A DNA stretch of 64,000 nt from Carposina sasakii. Lineage: Eukaryota; Arthropoda; Insecta; Lepidoptera; Carposinidae. The first letter of the stretch is position 1, and each line of letters opens with the position of its first letter. Made by a program: the position numbers and the translations under genes. The stretch covers positions 4,278,001-4,342,000 of the forward strand of contig CP053155.1 in NCBI GenBank assembly GCA_014607495.2. Direction: 5' to 3'. This document shows positions 11,601 through 26,600 of this stretch, one piece after another. The notes under the pieces are model-generated. The model was not told the origin of the DNA and did no database searches. It saw only the letters and a program-made list of their open reading frames with translations.

Positions 11601-14600
11601 TATATACGAAGTTTCCATATCTGTAGTTGACTGGGCAAAGAAAACAAAACTTGGTACCACAGAGATCTCTCTGTAGATACATATTAAGCATAGGTTACCT
11701 GGTATTAATCGTCTAAACCACAGATAATCGGAAGCTAGCTCTCTAGATTTTTCTTATACCTACTAATGAGCGCTCGAAATAATGTTCGAGTATACAATGT
11801 AACGTCACAGTCTTGCGTAAACGCATCTTTGTTTACCATCAGATAGGCACCCATTGTGTACTACGCGACTCAAGTCATAAACCTCACAACCTAAATTTCA
11901 AGCTTAGACCAACTTTAGGACGAAAAATCCCTGGGAGAGGGCCTTGGCTCTTTCAAGGACATGTAAAAACTTTACAAGTTAATATTAGGACGGATAAGAG
12001 GGACGGGCCGGCTCTTATGCTTTGTAACTGCCAAACCTTGGTGAACGCATGTATAGGTATGTCCCTAGCCAAGCTGGGTCTAGTGTAGTGTAGTGTCAAA
12101 ATGAAAAGAAACTTTTTTTAAAAACGAGCTTTTACTATCTGTTAATAAAATAAACTGATCGAATCAAACGAGCCCAAACTCGATGGGGTTGCGTCGTTTA
12201 ATTACGGAGTTCCTATTGCCAACTTCTAGCTCCATCATCAGATCAGCTCTATGTCATAATAATATTGCATTGTCAACCGACTTATACATGTATGCAAAAT
12301 TTCGGTTTAATCGGAAACCGGGAAGTGGATCAAATTTAACTTGCAAGATTTGGTTACAGACAACGGGACAGGAAACAGAGAAACTAAATAAAAGCTTGTA
12401 ATATAAGATAACTCACTTGCAACTTTCCTCAATGATGATTGATTTGACAGTTTGCGGTGCTTCGGTAGGAACTACCCGCGTAACTTCACATCTGGAGCCC
12501 TGGTAAAGTTCAGTACACTTGCACGTTGGTTTCTGATCCTTATCTAATTTACACGCTCCTCCATTTACACAGTATCCCTCACAAAGGTTGACTTCACATC
12601 TAGTTCCGGAAAAGCCATTCTTACACCTAAAATAAAAACATCACACATTATACAGAACTGCGTTTTTGAGCAAAAAATGTGACTTGCATAAGAAATAACT
12701 TAGTGCAAAAATATCACAAAAACTGAACATAAAAAACACTTGGCATATGTAACAAAGAGGACAAAATTAATGAAATACCAGATATATGTAAGGGACATAT
12801 GTATAGAATAATTACCTGCAAATAGGATGCCCTTCAGCGGTCGTGCTGCAGTCTCCTTGAAAACAGTAGTTGTTACAGACAGACGTTTCACATCTGTCGC
12901 CGACGTATCCAGGCTTGCATTTACAAGCGTATTTCCCCTCTACCTTAGCTCCATGTAAACAGAACAGACCAACGTCCTTCGGTATGCTAAACGAGTCGTT
13001 TATAGCCGATTTGTTTTTGGACAAATTAGTGTATTCGTCACATTCCGGTTCGCCATTCGTTTGTTCTTCCACTCCATAATTAGCTACTATACCGAAGGGA
13101 TACTCATTGGTGAACATAATCATTTTTTCCGGTTCTATGTCTACATTGTCTGCGGTTTTTGGCAGTTTCCAAACGGATTTGAATCCCCAGTCCACCCAGT
13201 AGATGGAATCTTTAGTTACTGTTATTGCATTTGGCTGATGATATGTGTCTACTAATAGTGTCTTTCTATTATTTCCTTCGAGGTCTGAGCTTTCTATGGA
13301 GTAGTGAATGCCCTCTCTGTCATCAGCCCAGTAAAGCTTTTTGGATCGTTGGTCAATGGCGATACTGACTGGCATGAAGATATCTTTGTTGATGATGACC
13401 GATCTTTCAGAGCCGTCGAACCTTGCCCTTTCTATTGTTGGTTTACTGATATTAGTGTTGGACCAATATATGTATCTGAAAGAAAAGCAAGCTGTTAGAT
13501 CATGTCTTAAAAATTAATAAGTATTTCAGTCTGACTAGCTTAAACCGACTGATTGGTTGTTTTTAATATATTTAGATTGTAGTATTATTTTAGATTGATA
13601 ATACCTATATAAACATTGCTCGTTGGTTATGCAAAAGTAATAAAAGTACCAATGCTTTATTTTATACACGACGTATCAAAGGTTAACTCGTCATTATCAT
13701 TGCCGCAGACTTGAAAAATAGCGGCACATTATTTTCTTGTAATAAAATAAGTGATTTAAAAATACACAAATTATATCTAGTAATATCTTACCCTCTACAG
13801 CTATCTACTGCTATTGACCTAGGTATCTCATCATCCATTTTGATGAGCAGGTTACCATAGATATCGTTCTTCGAGCCTGGCTTCAACGACATCCAGTAGA
13901 TGCTTCGCTCATAAGTGTCAGTCCAGAACAGCTTAGCCTTCACCGGGTCAAAGGCGAGTCCGTCGATGTTTTCATAAGATTTTCTTCTCACCAGCGACTG
14001 ATATTTTTTCGTCCCTATGTGAAAGCTAAAAATAGACGCGTTGTCATTCTGCTTATCCACAAATAACAGCATATTGTGTACGGCATCGTAGGCCAGTGCA
14101 GTGAGATCTCTAAACCTAGTTCCCTCGCTGTTAATTTTAGTGTTGTTGGTGTAGAATTCTAGTTGGTCCCCTGTTGTAATCGCGATATCTGTAACAAGAG
14201 AGATGTTTGTTAAATATTGGCTTTGGGAGTCCGCGAGCCTATCTAAAGGTTTTCTAAATTTAGAAGATGAATGACCACTGTAGCATGTGATTTGTTTTTA
14301 GATGCAGTATATTGGTACCATTGAAACGGTAACAATGAACGCTTTTCATTACGCGCTTTAAATAGAATGATTAGAAGTTAGCGATGAATAGTTAAATTAT
14401 AATTATTATATTAACATCAATGGAGATCATTGTTTATTGAGTTAATAAGGCCGCCAATAAGTCTTATTAAAAACAACCGTGTTTTTAAATTAAACCAGGA
14501 TTTTGTATAATTGCTGTAGGCTTTAAAAAACCTGTAATCTGACAAACAATTTACTTGACAAAATTGATGACAAATAAATTCATTGTTTTGTTTTGCGATA

Positions 14601-17600
14601 AAAACGTTTAATGGTTTTTATCTTAGGTCATAAAGGTGAATTACTACGTGGATTTCGACTTATACTTTTTAATGTAATTTAGAGATTATTCACATACGTG
14701 ATTGACTAAATGTAGATAGGTCTATAAATTTGTATTTACGAGGTTATATAAAATTTTGATATTTACGAACGTGATTGACAAAATGTAGGTAGATAGTAGA
14801 TTTGTATAAATTTTTATAGCTATTTTAATCTTACAATAAATACGGCGATTGGATGAAATATTTTTGCACGAAATTCAAGTCATTGCCAATTATTATTTCA
14901 GTTGTTACGTATAAATTGGCAGTTGTAGAGTCTGTCTTGTGACTGAGGTGATTGTAGAGGTTAGTGCTTGCATAACGCCGTCGCGAAGTTTAGTCTAGTA
15001 ACTAAACTGTGTGGTACCTAAGTTTGAATCAAAGTCCCACGCATTTATAAAGAAGAAAATTACACACCTACACAGAATTTGAATTCCTTATGGTATGTAT
15101 GCCTAGTCCCCAAATTGTTTTATTAATTACTTAATACAACAATGTTATGATGGCCCGTTCATATAATTTATGGTTTCGTTAAAGATTAGATTGGATTTTA
15201 ATTTATATTTGTCATCTTTGATTGCAGATTCATCAGAGAGACTCACAAATATCTCTTATTTTTCAGTTTCTGTAAGTATTCCAATATCTGTTCTATTTTG
15301 ATCCTGCGAGGCTTCACTTGAATACCAAGTTGCATCTCCTTCTGTGAATGTCGCAAGAGTCAAGGGCGTGCCCTCAGATGATGAGTCAGCAAGTTGTCAC
15401 TGATATTATACATCTAGCCCCCCATCCGCTGTGCCTATATAATCTCCTTCGTGATCGTTTATTAGTTGCGAATCCTAAAATAAAGTCTTGTCAGGCGTCA
15501 GTGATGTTGCTTTCGAACTGGAAAGTTGGGTTTGGTATCTTCGGTTATTACTGAAATGCATTCACATCATTTTAAATATAACTAACTTGTCGACGCCAAA
15601 AACTGTGACTTGTGTGTGACGCAGTATTGTACTTAAGTAGGTATATCTCGTTGGAAACATGTTTAACATACATATTACGATAATATAATGCCTACTAAGT
15701 CATAAACATGTTATCGTAAGCGCTGCTTTAATATTTCAAAATGTTATACTAACAACTGATTTAACCCACCAAGTGTCATAAGACAAATTTCAAAAGCTCG
15801 CGCAATTTTGCTCGACACGTGTAGCATAAGATTTTGTGGTAAATGGTAAAACACAAATTCATGTGACCTTGAACAACTTTGGGGTCACCTGACCTTATTT
15901 ATGGGTTATCATTCATTTATTTAGCAATACCCCCGACCAGCTGTCTAAACTATTAGCAATGCAACATGTCTTTGTAAAAACATGCAATGTAGCCTTTTCC
16001 AAACTAAGAACGCAGGGCGTTGTCGGTTAGGGATAATATGTTAGCTCGTAGATTCGCACGTTGTACTGGTAGGAGTTAAACTTACGCTTTTTAAAGCTTA
16101 CTGTCAAAGTTTTTACACGTGCGGACTATGGACCGATTTCACTCTCGGGGCCTACAATGCCTTGCGTGTCCAGTATAATAATGTTTTCAGGGCCATGTTG
16201 AGGCTCCCGCACTTTTGTAGTGCTTCGGGCATGTTTGCGGATACTGGCGTGGATGATTTCTACGCTATCATGCGCAAAAAAAATGCCTCGCTAGTGCAAA
16301 GACTCCGCGGGAGCACCAACGTGATCCTGATGATGATTGCAGACAGGATGGACGCCGCGGTCTTCGGGCGGTTCACAGACTTGCACTTTCATACTGCGGG
16401 AAAGTGATTGGCCTGCGGACCGCGGGTCTATCTTGCCAGTAATTTTAATAAACATTGAAATGTAGTTTTTATTTTATTTTAATGTAATTTGACTTATTTT
16501 GGTGTAATTTAATTTGATTTAGTTTGATTGAATTTATTTTATTGTATTTTGATTTTATTTTAATTTGTATTGAAAATATTTATGTCAGCTAACATAGTTT
16601 GTGAGATTCTTTGATTACTAACCGTCTATGGACTTATTTGTCTGAAATAAAATATTTTAATTTTTATTTATTTTTATGAAGTTTTAGAGCACACAACGCG
16701 CACAAAATATATAATATGGGGCGGCTTATTCGTCAACTGGCGACTGTAAAGCTCGCGACTGGTCGGTTTGCCTACATTTTTGTCGTCAACTCTACCAGTC
16801 GCGAGTTTTACGGTCGCCAGTTAACGAATAAGCCCATGGTGCTTGCCACTAGCCGCATGGGTGTTGTATGTCAGTTTCATCTTAAACACTTGGTAAATTT
16901 TATCATCAACATCTTCCTGCGGTTACGAAACTCATATTGCCAAGTATTTGGCCTTTGTTTGCATTTTGATTGCATTAAAATCCGTATTCACCGAAAATAA
17001 ATAAGAGGTACTAGATTCAGTACCTAGTACCGTACAAGGTTCCTATCTACCTATAGTATGGTATTGCATCTACTCACAAAAGATCGATTTATTAAACACT
17101 CAGGAATATCTATAAAATGACGTACGAGTTACATTGAATGTAGGTAGGTACATTGTAAATCATTAGGGTCACATTCATAATGTCAGTCCGGTCGTATAAA
17201 TATTATTAATAGAGTTGATGTAGGTAGGTATAGTGTATTTAAAATACTGTTTTAGTGATGCTAGCCGTGGCTGGACTACATACAACTTCCTGCCCTTATC
17301 CCATAATTTATGTATGTAGGTACTAATGTTTCTTTTGAAACTCACCGGCCAAGAAATTGGCGTTTGATTTACTTTACGGCCTACTGTCTGCCGGAAATCC
17401 GAACATGAAATAAATTCAATGGTAGGTAGGTATAGCTAGAGCCTAAACGGCTTGTCGCATTTCAGCTTGAGAGGTGTCAAATGAGGTTATAGTCTGACCA
17501 GGGCCGGCCCGCCCATACGGCGAACGGAGCAGTCGCTCCAGGCGCCAAATCCTAGAGGGCGCCTAAATGGTAAAGATATAGGTATATATTATTAGGAGCA

Positions 17601-20600
17601 AACAGGAGAGGCGTCATAATTGGATCTCGCTCCATTCTAAAATTTACTTCGGGCCGGCGCTGAGTCTGACTGTCTTGAATACGCTCTAAATATTTATTTA
17701 TTTTTCGATATAAACATAATTAAATCAATAACATCTCGTAAATAATGTATCTTTCCTAATTGGGCAATTCATTAGAACTTTCGAGATGTGTATTTCCATT
17801 TAATTGTTTAGGTATAGTTATACTTAAACAATATAGGACAGAACAATTAACATTGTGTGAACTTTAACCGTCATTATGTATTTATATGCGCAGTAGAAAC
17901 ATTTAGAAAAGTTTGGAATTTAATAAATAAATACATGCAAAATATATACTGAATTATGTAGTATTCATCTATAATTCAAGGACTGTTATTATTTATTGAT
18001 ATACTATTATTATTACCTATTGCACAAGAAATAATATATGGAAAAAAATGGTCAATGGCCTACAAAGGCGAGCCTATAGCCTAGATTCTTCCAGCAAACC
18101 AAGCGGAAAGAACATAAATTATTTAACTATAGCCAACTTTTATCCCAGAGAGTAGTAGTAAGTCACAGTTATCAATTATCTCCATTGTCATGAATCATGA
18201 TATATAAGGTCTATTTAAAATTAGTGATTATCTTTTGACACGAAACTAGCTAGGTAAAGAGAAACAACTTTCACTATGGGACCAACTCCGAAATATAAAA
18301 AAAAAATCAGCTGTTCCCATGAACGTATAAAAAACTATTATACGTTCATGGCTGTTCCATACATTTCAGTGCAGTAATTATTCGAGATTGTATGGAACAG
18401 CTGATTTTTTTCAATATTTCAGAGTTGGTCCCATAGTGAAAGTTGTGTCTTTTTAGCTACCTAGTTTCGTTTCAAAAGATAAATCAGTAATTTTGGATAG
18501 ACCTTATACATGACAATGGAGATAATTGATAACTGTGACTTGATGAATTTGATGATTTAAAAAAATATGATCAATATAACACTGGTAGCCTGCGCTTGCG
18601 CTTCTCTTGGTTGACATCCCACTATTTGGGAGCTATCCAAAACGCATCACGTGAGATTTACAGTTTTCAAAATAATAACCACCACCCATCGCGGCAATCT
18701 TAAAGTTTTCATTTAATAAACAAGCTGTATCAAAAACATTATTGGTTTGTTTTTAAATGAAGAATCAAAAATAAGTCGGGAACATAACCGGCCAACTACC
18801 GTTAGTAATATAATCTTCTATACGTAAGTATATAATCTATACATATAATAGAAATGTAACGGATCGCTGTCTGTACATGTAAGATATATGAGAAAAAATA
18901 TTATAGGAGACATAAATGCCATTATTATAATTAATCAACGATACAACAATAAAGCATGACATTTTGATGAATAAATATCAAAATGTCTTAAAAACTGTGT
19001 CAATGAGGTAAATGAATGTATTTCTCTTATCATTGGACTACTTTAAAAATCTTCCTATACAGCTATAAATCAGATATAAAGGAGAGATGTGACACGTGGT
19101 CATGTGACCGTCAATGTAGGTTAGCTTGCGATTCCACGATAGACCGATTAATTTCCTTAAGGGGTTCGAATTAGGCAAGTTTACCCTAATCGAACGAGAA
19201 CCTAACAGGGGAGAAAAATCCGCGTCGCCAGATTAGAACTACCGGCCACATTAAAATATTTCGATTTGTTATGGGGAAATCTACTGATTTCGCATTTTGT
19301 TTTTCACCTACCTACTAGTTTTTTAAAAAAATTATATGGCTCTGATTTGGCAACATAGACCCACATAGGGTACCTACGCTAAAAACATATCTGGCGGAAA
19401 AGTGGTTAAGTTGTGGCATTCATGAACCTACTCGTATGTATGGATTTAATAGTACTTATTACTATTAATTTTGCACCCAAGTACTACTTTATGCATAAAG
19501 TACTGAACACGGCAAATTGATTTATATTATTTTAAGTATTCAGTACTAGATATTAAATCAATGATTTACTGCCGAATATTTTTTAGCATTGGAGGGAAAT
19601 CAGTCACATAACTAATGCAAAATACCAAAAAAAAAAAAAAAAAATTAAAACTTGCCTAAAGAATTGTATGATCCATGAATGTAGTAGGTAATGCACGTAC
19701 GCAATTAAAACAAATATAGGTATTTTTTGGTTTATTTATAACTTATGGGAAAACTATTCATACTAGATTTAATCTAAAATCAAAACTACTTAAATATAAA
19801 CATGTTTGAATGGGGTAGTTTCCTATGGTTGAATCTTAATAACATTTTAAGCTTATCAGAATAAATCTTCAAAATCATACCTATCTGTAAAATTACAATT
19901 TGAAATGAGGTAGTAATAAAACTAATAAGCCTTCAAAGTTAATTTAAATTGACTTTCCATTTTTCAAATGTGAAATTAATTGAAAATTACAACATTACAT
20001 GTCCACCTGCATCATTTACAGCAACTTTTGTTTTGTGACCATATCTATAAACGCAATATTTAATATAGCTGTAGAACAAAAGTTCTTTTACGCGCATACA
20101 AGTTGGTTACCGAGTGACGTCACGTCGTGGTAGCCGTTTGTATGCAGCGTTTTTTGGCAAGTCTAAAATTGTGATTTTGAAATCGTTATACCTATCCCGG
20201 AAAGTTTTCACGCTAGCGAAGTTTTTCTTTCGCAAATGTTTATTTCGATATAAATACAAATTAAAAAAACTGTAAACGACCCTATTGACTAATTTTGTCA
20301 TCGTCATAAAAACGTAAAACATGCACAATTAAGTACCTATACTTAATTTATTAATTTTATTCAAAAAATCCATGACAGCATACTACGCCATACGCCCATT
20401 CATATAAACATACAGTATACAGTAATATACCTACATATATTGCACAATATACAATATTTTAAGCTGTGTCCTTGCGTATGTTTTTTTAAACAATCAATAA
20501 AGTAAGTACCTAAGTACAGAAAGATGAAATCCCTTACGTGTATTCTGCTACATGATGTAGCTACATCAACAGCCAGTTCGTATGGATGGAACCACTTGTG

Positions 20601-23600
20601 TCTATGATTTGTTTATTGGATAAAACATATTTTTTTCTAACCGGATTATGTCTTGAGTCTGTTTCGGTTTTTACATAATTATTAATATATTCAAGGGAAC
20701 TTTATTAAGTACTTAAGTTAATTACCTACCTACATATTTATTTATGTATCCGCTTCCGGTGCTTATTTGTATTGCAAGCTTTTTTCTCTCGATATACCTA
20801 CGTAATTAAATTTAAATAATCATTTAGGTAAACCATAACAATTGGGATAGCCCCGTCTCATTTTTGGGTCGAAATACGGTATTACTTTATGGTTATATAG
20901 GACCTATTTAAATATTAAAGATCAAAAAGAATCTCGGAAGCTTAGATGAAAACAATCATCTAAGCTTGGAAGCAAAAAAAAATTTCTCAAGATCAGTTAT
21001 TGAAGTTGGCTATTAGTGAAATCCTTATGGTTAATTAAATATAAGATCATGTTGCTTACTGAATAGTTGGTAAGTAAGATACACATCCGAAATTAGTGAA
21101 AGGACATCCTAAATTCATATAAGTCACTGTTGTCTGAGAGGTCCCTAGCCTTAGGTAATTATCTAAGTTCCTAAACGACTTTACTTCAGCGAAGCGGCAA
21201 TTAGCATAAGTAGTCCCGTTAACCGCTGGTTTGTCCAGCCAGAAAAAACTTCCATAGTCAATGAAGCCTAATAAACAGTATAGGTTTTCAAGCAAAGTTG
21301 CCAGTTAGCACGTATAGATAGAGCTCCAAATAATCTAGATGCACCGTCCCCAATTGAGCTCCTCAGATAATTAGTCAAACTTATCAACGAGATAGAGAAA
21401 AATGCCATCGATCTGGGCCTACGTGACCGACAACACGTAGCCAGGCTCATTGGGCTTCGTCTTTCGTCAGCGATTTCGCCGGCATTCAATTACACACAAT
21501 AGGTGAAACAAAATATGGCAGAATTTTCTAATTGCGTCAACAAATTGTATGGCTTTGCCTGCCCGAAGTTATTTCTTGATTAAGAATTCTCATGAAGGCC
21601 GAAATCAACATACGTAACATCATATGGGGTGACCTTGCTAAGTGGATAGTTAACTGTCGGGTATGAAAAATCCACTATCAAACGCTCCGCTAAGTCCAAC
21701 TCTGTATATCATATTTTGGAAATAATTGAATAACTTCTCGATTTGATCATTTCCTACTGGACATACCTAGGCAAGATTTATCAAGAGGTGAGGGAGTTCT
21801 AACACTTCATTATCATTAGGCTTAAGGTCGTAGCAATTACTAATTTATTAATTAAATTTATTAAATTAAACGAGATGTTAGTAGTAAAACCGCTGTTAAA
21901 ACAACACAGCTAGAGGCTTCAACACGTTGTTTCTTCAACACAAAAACTTGAAACTTCTGATGAATGTACAAGAATGATACCGACGCATGAAGTAGGGCTT
22001 CATATGCTAAGAGATTAAAAATATTAAATGCAGTGCGTCGCGGAAAGGAAATTCACAAATTGTCACGCATACAAACCTGGTAACAATAAAAATTTGAAAA
22101 AAAGAAAGATACATCTATATCAGCATAGCTAAAGCAGTCTAGCTAGCAGCTAAGATGGTGAAGGAGACAATTCGCAGAAGCAGGAAACAAATTGGTATTA
22201 AATTTCGGAAATCTATTATTTGACTTATTTAATTGTATCAGGCTACACTATTCAGAAGTTCAAATTTCCATTGAGGGGTCGCCCACCACCGGGCCCTACA
22301 CCCTCCGCTGACCCTCGGATCTGACAACTCATGGTCACGAACACAAGACACTACAGTCGCAACGAGAAGCCAGATCCAAGCACCTAGCATGCAACCATAA
22401 ATACATAGCTGCTAATCCGAAAATCAATTAAAATTCTTAATCGACATATGTTCCGCAACACCAGTGGTATCATCAGGATTAGTTTTTCAAGTTGGTTCGG
22501 TAGTTAGAACTAAATATTGAACTAGAGATTTGACTTATCCATCAATCTCTATATTATACAGGGTGTAACAAAAGGGGTATGTTAAGCGAAAAGCTATGTA
22601 AATAGCCCACTAAAAGGAACTTATCCACAAAATTTCAGATTAGAAATCACATGTTTATTTTTCCAGATAGTATGGAGAATTCCTAAACAACTCGGGAATG
22701 TTCATACAATTTTGAAAAATAAACATGTGATTTCGAGTCTCAAATCTATACATATAATAAAAATGTAACGGATCGCTATCTGTACATGGAAGATATATAA
22801 GAAAAAATATTATAGAATACCTTTATCAACGCAATAGTTCCCAAAACAATGATTTTTTGAATTTTTGTCTGTTTGTCGGTTTGTCTGTGCGTTTGTGCAC
22901 GCTAATCTCAAAAACGGCTGAACCGATTTCGATGAAGTTTTCAGGAATATATTGTGACAGGTCCCATTTAACGTATAGGCTACTTTTTATCCGGGGAAAA
23001 TGATTTTATCCCGGATAATTTCGATATTTTGTTTTTTTTTCTGTAGTCCACGCGGACGGAGTCGCGGGCGTCCACTAGTTCTGGAAATAAGTTCTCTATA
23101 GTGGGATGTTTATATAGCTTTTCGCTTAACATACCCTTTCTGTTACATTCTGTAGATACCATCAGTCAATATAACGGACCGTAGCGAAATGTATTCATGT
23201 ACCTATTCCTGATATATTCGGCTTCGTCCGATTGTTATTCTAAACTTGTATGGCCAAAAAGTGTACATAAATATACTTTCTTGGGTTTTCTTCGACAATA
23301 TTGTTTTGCCGACTGACCGTCATCGTCTGTCTGTTGATCTAAGGCGGGCTCCCATAAAGACAGTATTTTTTTTGTATTTTCTGTAGGTATAATACCCGTA
23401 GGTACAATCGCGACTCCGCCACGCTCTTGGGCAGTTTACAGACCATTTTAAAATACAGATAGGTCCTATCTTTAGAAAATATCTTTATTTATAGTAACAA
23501 TGTCAAACAAGTCTTGTACTTTGTCTTCTGCAAAATTATTCCAGTTACCTACGTATAGTAAGTAAGTACCTATGTAGTAGTGCAATTATGCAGAATTGTA

Positions 23601-26600
23601 TAAATTGTAGGAAAAGTGATTTTTCAAATTATGTAACTGCCTGAGAGAGTAGAGGCCTGCGACTTCGTCCGCGTGGAGTGCAGAAAAAACAAGATGTCGA
23701 AATTATTCGGGATAAAAAGTAGCCTATGTGTTATTTCAGGGTGTCGGCTAACTCCATACCAAATTTTATTACAATTGCTCCAGCCGTTTTTACGTGAAAG
23801 AGTAACAAACATCCATCCATACTTACAAACTTTCGCGTTTATAATTATTATAGTAGTATTATTATCATCAGCCTATTGCAGTCCACTGCTGGACATAGGA
23901 TATGAACCTGTTCTATTAGGAAACCCTAGTTTCATTTTGAGATTAATCATTAGGTTATCCAGTAATATCTTCTGCTATTTTGGACAGCAGTATCAAAGTT
24001 TGTATGAAAATAATTGAAGATTTATAACTAATACAAAATATCTCTCAGGATCGGTTATTGAATGAAATTGGCTGTATGTCATACATATATTTTTTTTATT
24101 ATGAAAACCTTGCTATAAAAATGAAAGTAATAGTAAATAGGTACTAAAAGAAATAACGTGACAACAATAATGATAATATGCAGAAAGGAATGCAAAAATG
24201 AACAGCGGTCGCTTGGCCGTCCATTGTAGTCAGCGCAGACGAATCCGAGGGCCAAATCTGGTTTTAAATAATTAGAAATACAGTAATAATGTATTTCCTC
24301 TGTTAAGTAAGTACTGTGCCGGATATCCACCGGTGCGTGACGGAACGTGATGGAAGTCTGTATCAGTTTAAATATCAATTCCAAAATTTCACACTCATTT
24401 AGGATGACCTCTGAAAATTCTGCATGTGCAAAATTGTTATCACATATCTCTAATAGAATACCACTCTATCTCTTGTAGGTTATGGACAAGGCAGGTAAAA
24501 GGTTGTGGACGAAATTAGGTCAAACAATTTATATCTGTGTGCGGTCCATTCAGGCTTGCTTCAAATAGATAACCGCTTGACAATTTGCGAATTTGGCAAT
24601 TTGCGACCTTGACAATTTGCGCCTAAAGGATCTTAAGGTTGTGCAGTCTTACCATCAGCGTCTGCTGAATTAAACTCGGCTACAAAAGGATCTGTCCCCG
24701 CTATGCTAAACGTGCCTGCAGGATCTACCGTATGATCCTGCAGTTTTAACTACCCTATTCTGTGAAAACCGCCGTGTCTATATGCATGTAGTTACTATGT
24801 ACATGTATACAAGGAGCTTACGGCTCGAGAAGTCCAGTCCAGACCATGAACAAAAAGCTTGTTGTCTACATCTATAAATTAATTTAGGGTTAGTGAAGAA
24901 GATAAGAAATGAACGCAAACCTACAAGTCATCTAAAAATAGAGAAAAATTAAAAAATGAAGAAAGTAAAATCTAGACACGCGGTAGCTGTCAAGCCAAGT
25001 TCAAGCTAAGAGAACTGATGAGTAGAACCGTGTCAAGTTAATATTATATTACACGAAACATTTGGGGCCACTTTTGACCCCCTCATAATTCAAAAACTAT
25101 TTCACTATTACAAACTTAGTTCTCTATGGCCACTATTTCATAAAACGTGGCAATAGCATATAGAAAAAAAGGGGATTGATTCGAGACTTAGATGAAAACA
25201 ACGCATTAAGTCCCACTATAATTTCTTTATCAAATTCTTCTAAAAATTGTGGTACTCGTAAAATCTTTGAAGTGCATAGTAAATATATCGCTATCACGTA
25301 CTAGAGATATCTGTTATCATGTTGATAAGCTACAAATTGTTCCTAAATTTCTAATGACAATGGATGGTGCACTTTTGTAACTATTTCAGTACCTATTTTG
25401 TAGGTACCTAGTCATTTAAAGAACACTATTGGACAGCTTAGGGGTCAATATAAATATGGCTGAAAAAGTAATCACAAAAACCTTCACTCTATTCGGAAAA
25501 GAAGATTATGTTCGAGTACCTATAATAGTTAGGTACGAGTACCACGGTAAATCTAGAAGGCTGGTTGAATCTATGTAGTTAGGTTTGGTCATTTTTGGGA
25601 TATAGATAAGAAAATTCTTTATTGCACTGGCAAAAACGTTACAAAGGCGAACTTAAACTACATAGTATCCTCATTTAGTTAACCAGGATTATCCTACAGA
25701 TAGGAGTTTAATCCATTGATTACCTATATTTCTGTGCAGGTTAATTCTAAGTTTAACGTCTAGAAATATTCGTAACAGATTTAAACACTTGGCGACTATA
25801 TCACCATGCTCCTGTTACAGACTCGAAATAGTAGATATGTGAAAAGATCTCGCATAGGCATAATGCCCTAGATCAGGGGTTCCCAAACTTTCATTTTTCA
25901 TAGACCCCTTTCAAAGTTAACTGGTTCTGGTGGACCCCCTATACAAATTAATTGTGAAATCCCATTTTTTCACGCCAACGTAGACCCCCATACAGTCTCT
26001 TGTGGACCCCTGGGGGTCCACCTGGACCACTTTGGGAACCACTGCCCTAGGTCATGGGGGGGGGGTATAAGAGATCCCTAGATCAACAACACAAATAGTA
26101 TGAGAAAAGACCTTACATCGCATATTTTTAGTATAAGAGACTCCTAGCTAGATCAACAACACAATTTATATGAAAAAGACCATCTCACCTTTTGACATAT
26201 GAGGCCCCTAGATCAACAACACAAATAGTATGAGAAGAAGACTTTACATCGAGCCTATATGGCCTATCGGCATAAGGGACCCCTATACCAATAAACAACC
26301 AACCTAGACATTTTTCTTGTCCATTACCAAAAAAGGCAAATAAAAACTACTTAAATAGATTACATTTACAGATTATTCACTGACCATGCTCCAGTTTTAT
26401 ATGTTCTATCATTGATTATCACAATAGGTAGCAGAGGTGAGATACCTATTGTTGTAAATTGTCACTAACTATCTCGATCTAATAATTTCCATGAAAAATA
26501 GGGCGTTTGCGTGAAGTCTTTCTATTGTAACCATTTGCAGGCGCAACAACCTAATTATAAATGAAATTCTAGGACTTTTTCTTCTAAGATCTTTGAATTA

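Noticed and set aside
12700..12891. Minus-strand frame across the exon 3/intron 3 border
   Set aside because: It reads through the GTAATT donor into the intron in a different frame from the EGF-like coding sequence.
12870..13498. Several plus-strand open frames across cueball exon 3
   Set aside because: They are antisense shadows of the real minus-strand exon; their residues show no domain, while the minus frame has YWTD and EGF motifs.
23673..24017. 114-codon plus-strand frame
   Set aside because: It crosses a Helitron fragment and an RTE tip; a chance fusion of two repeats.
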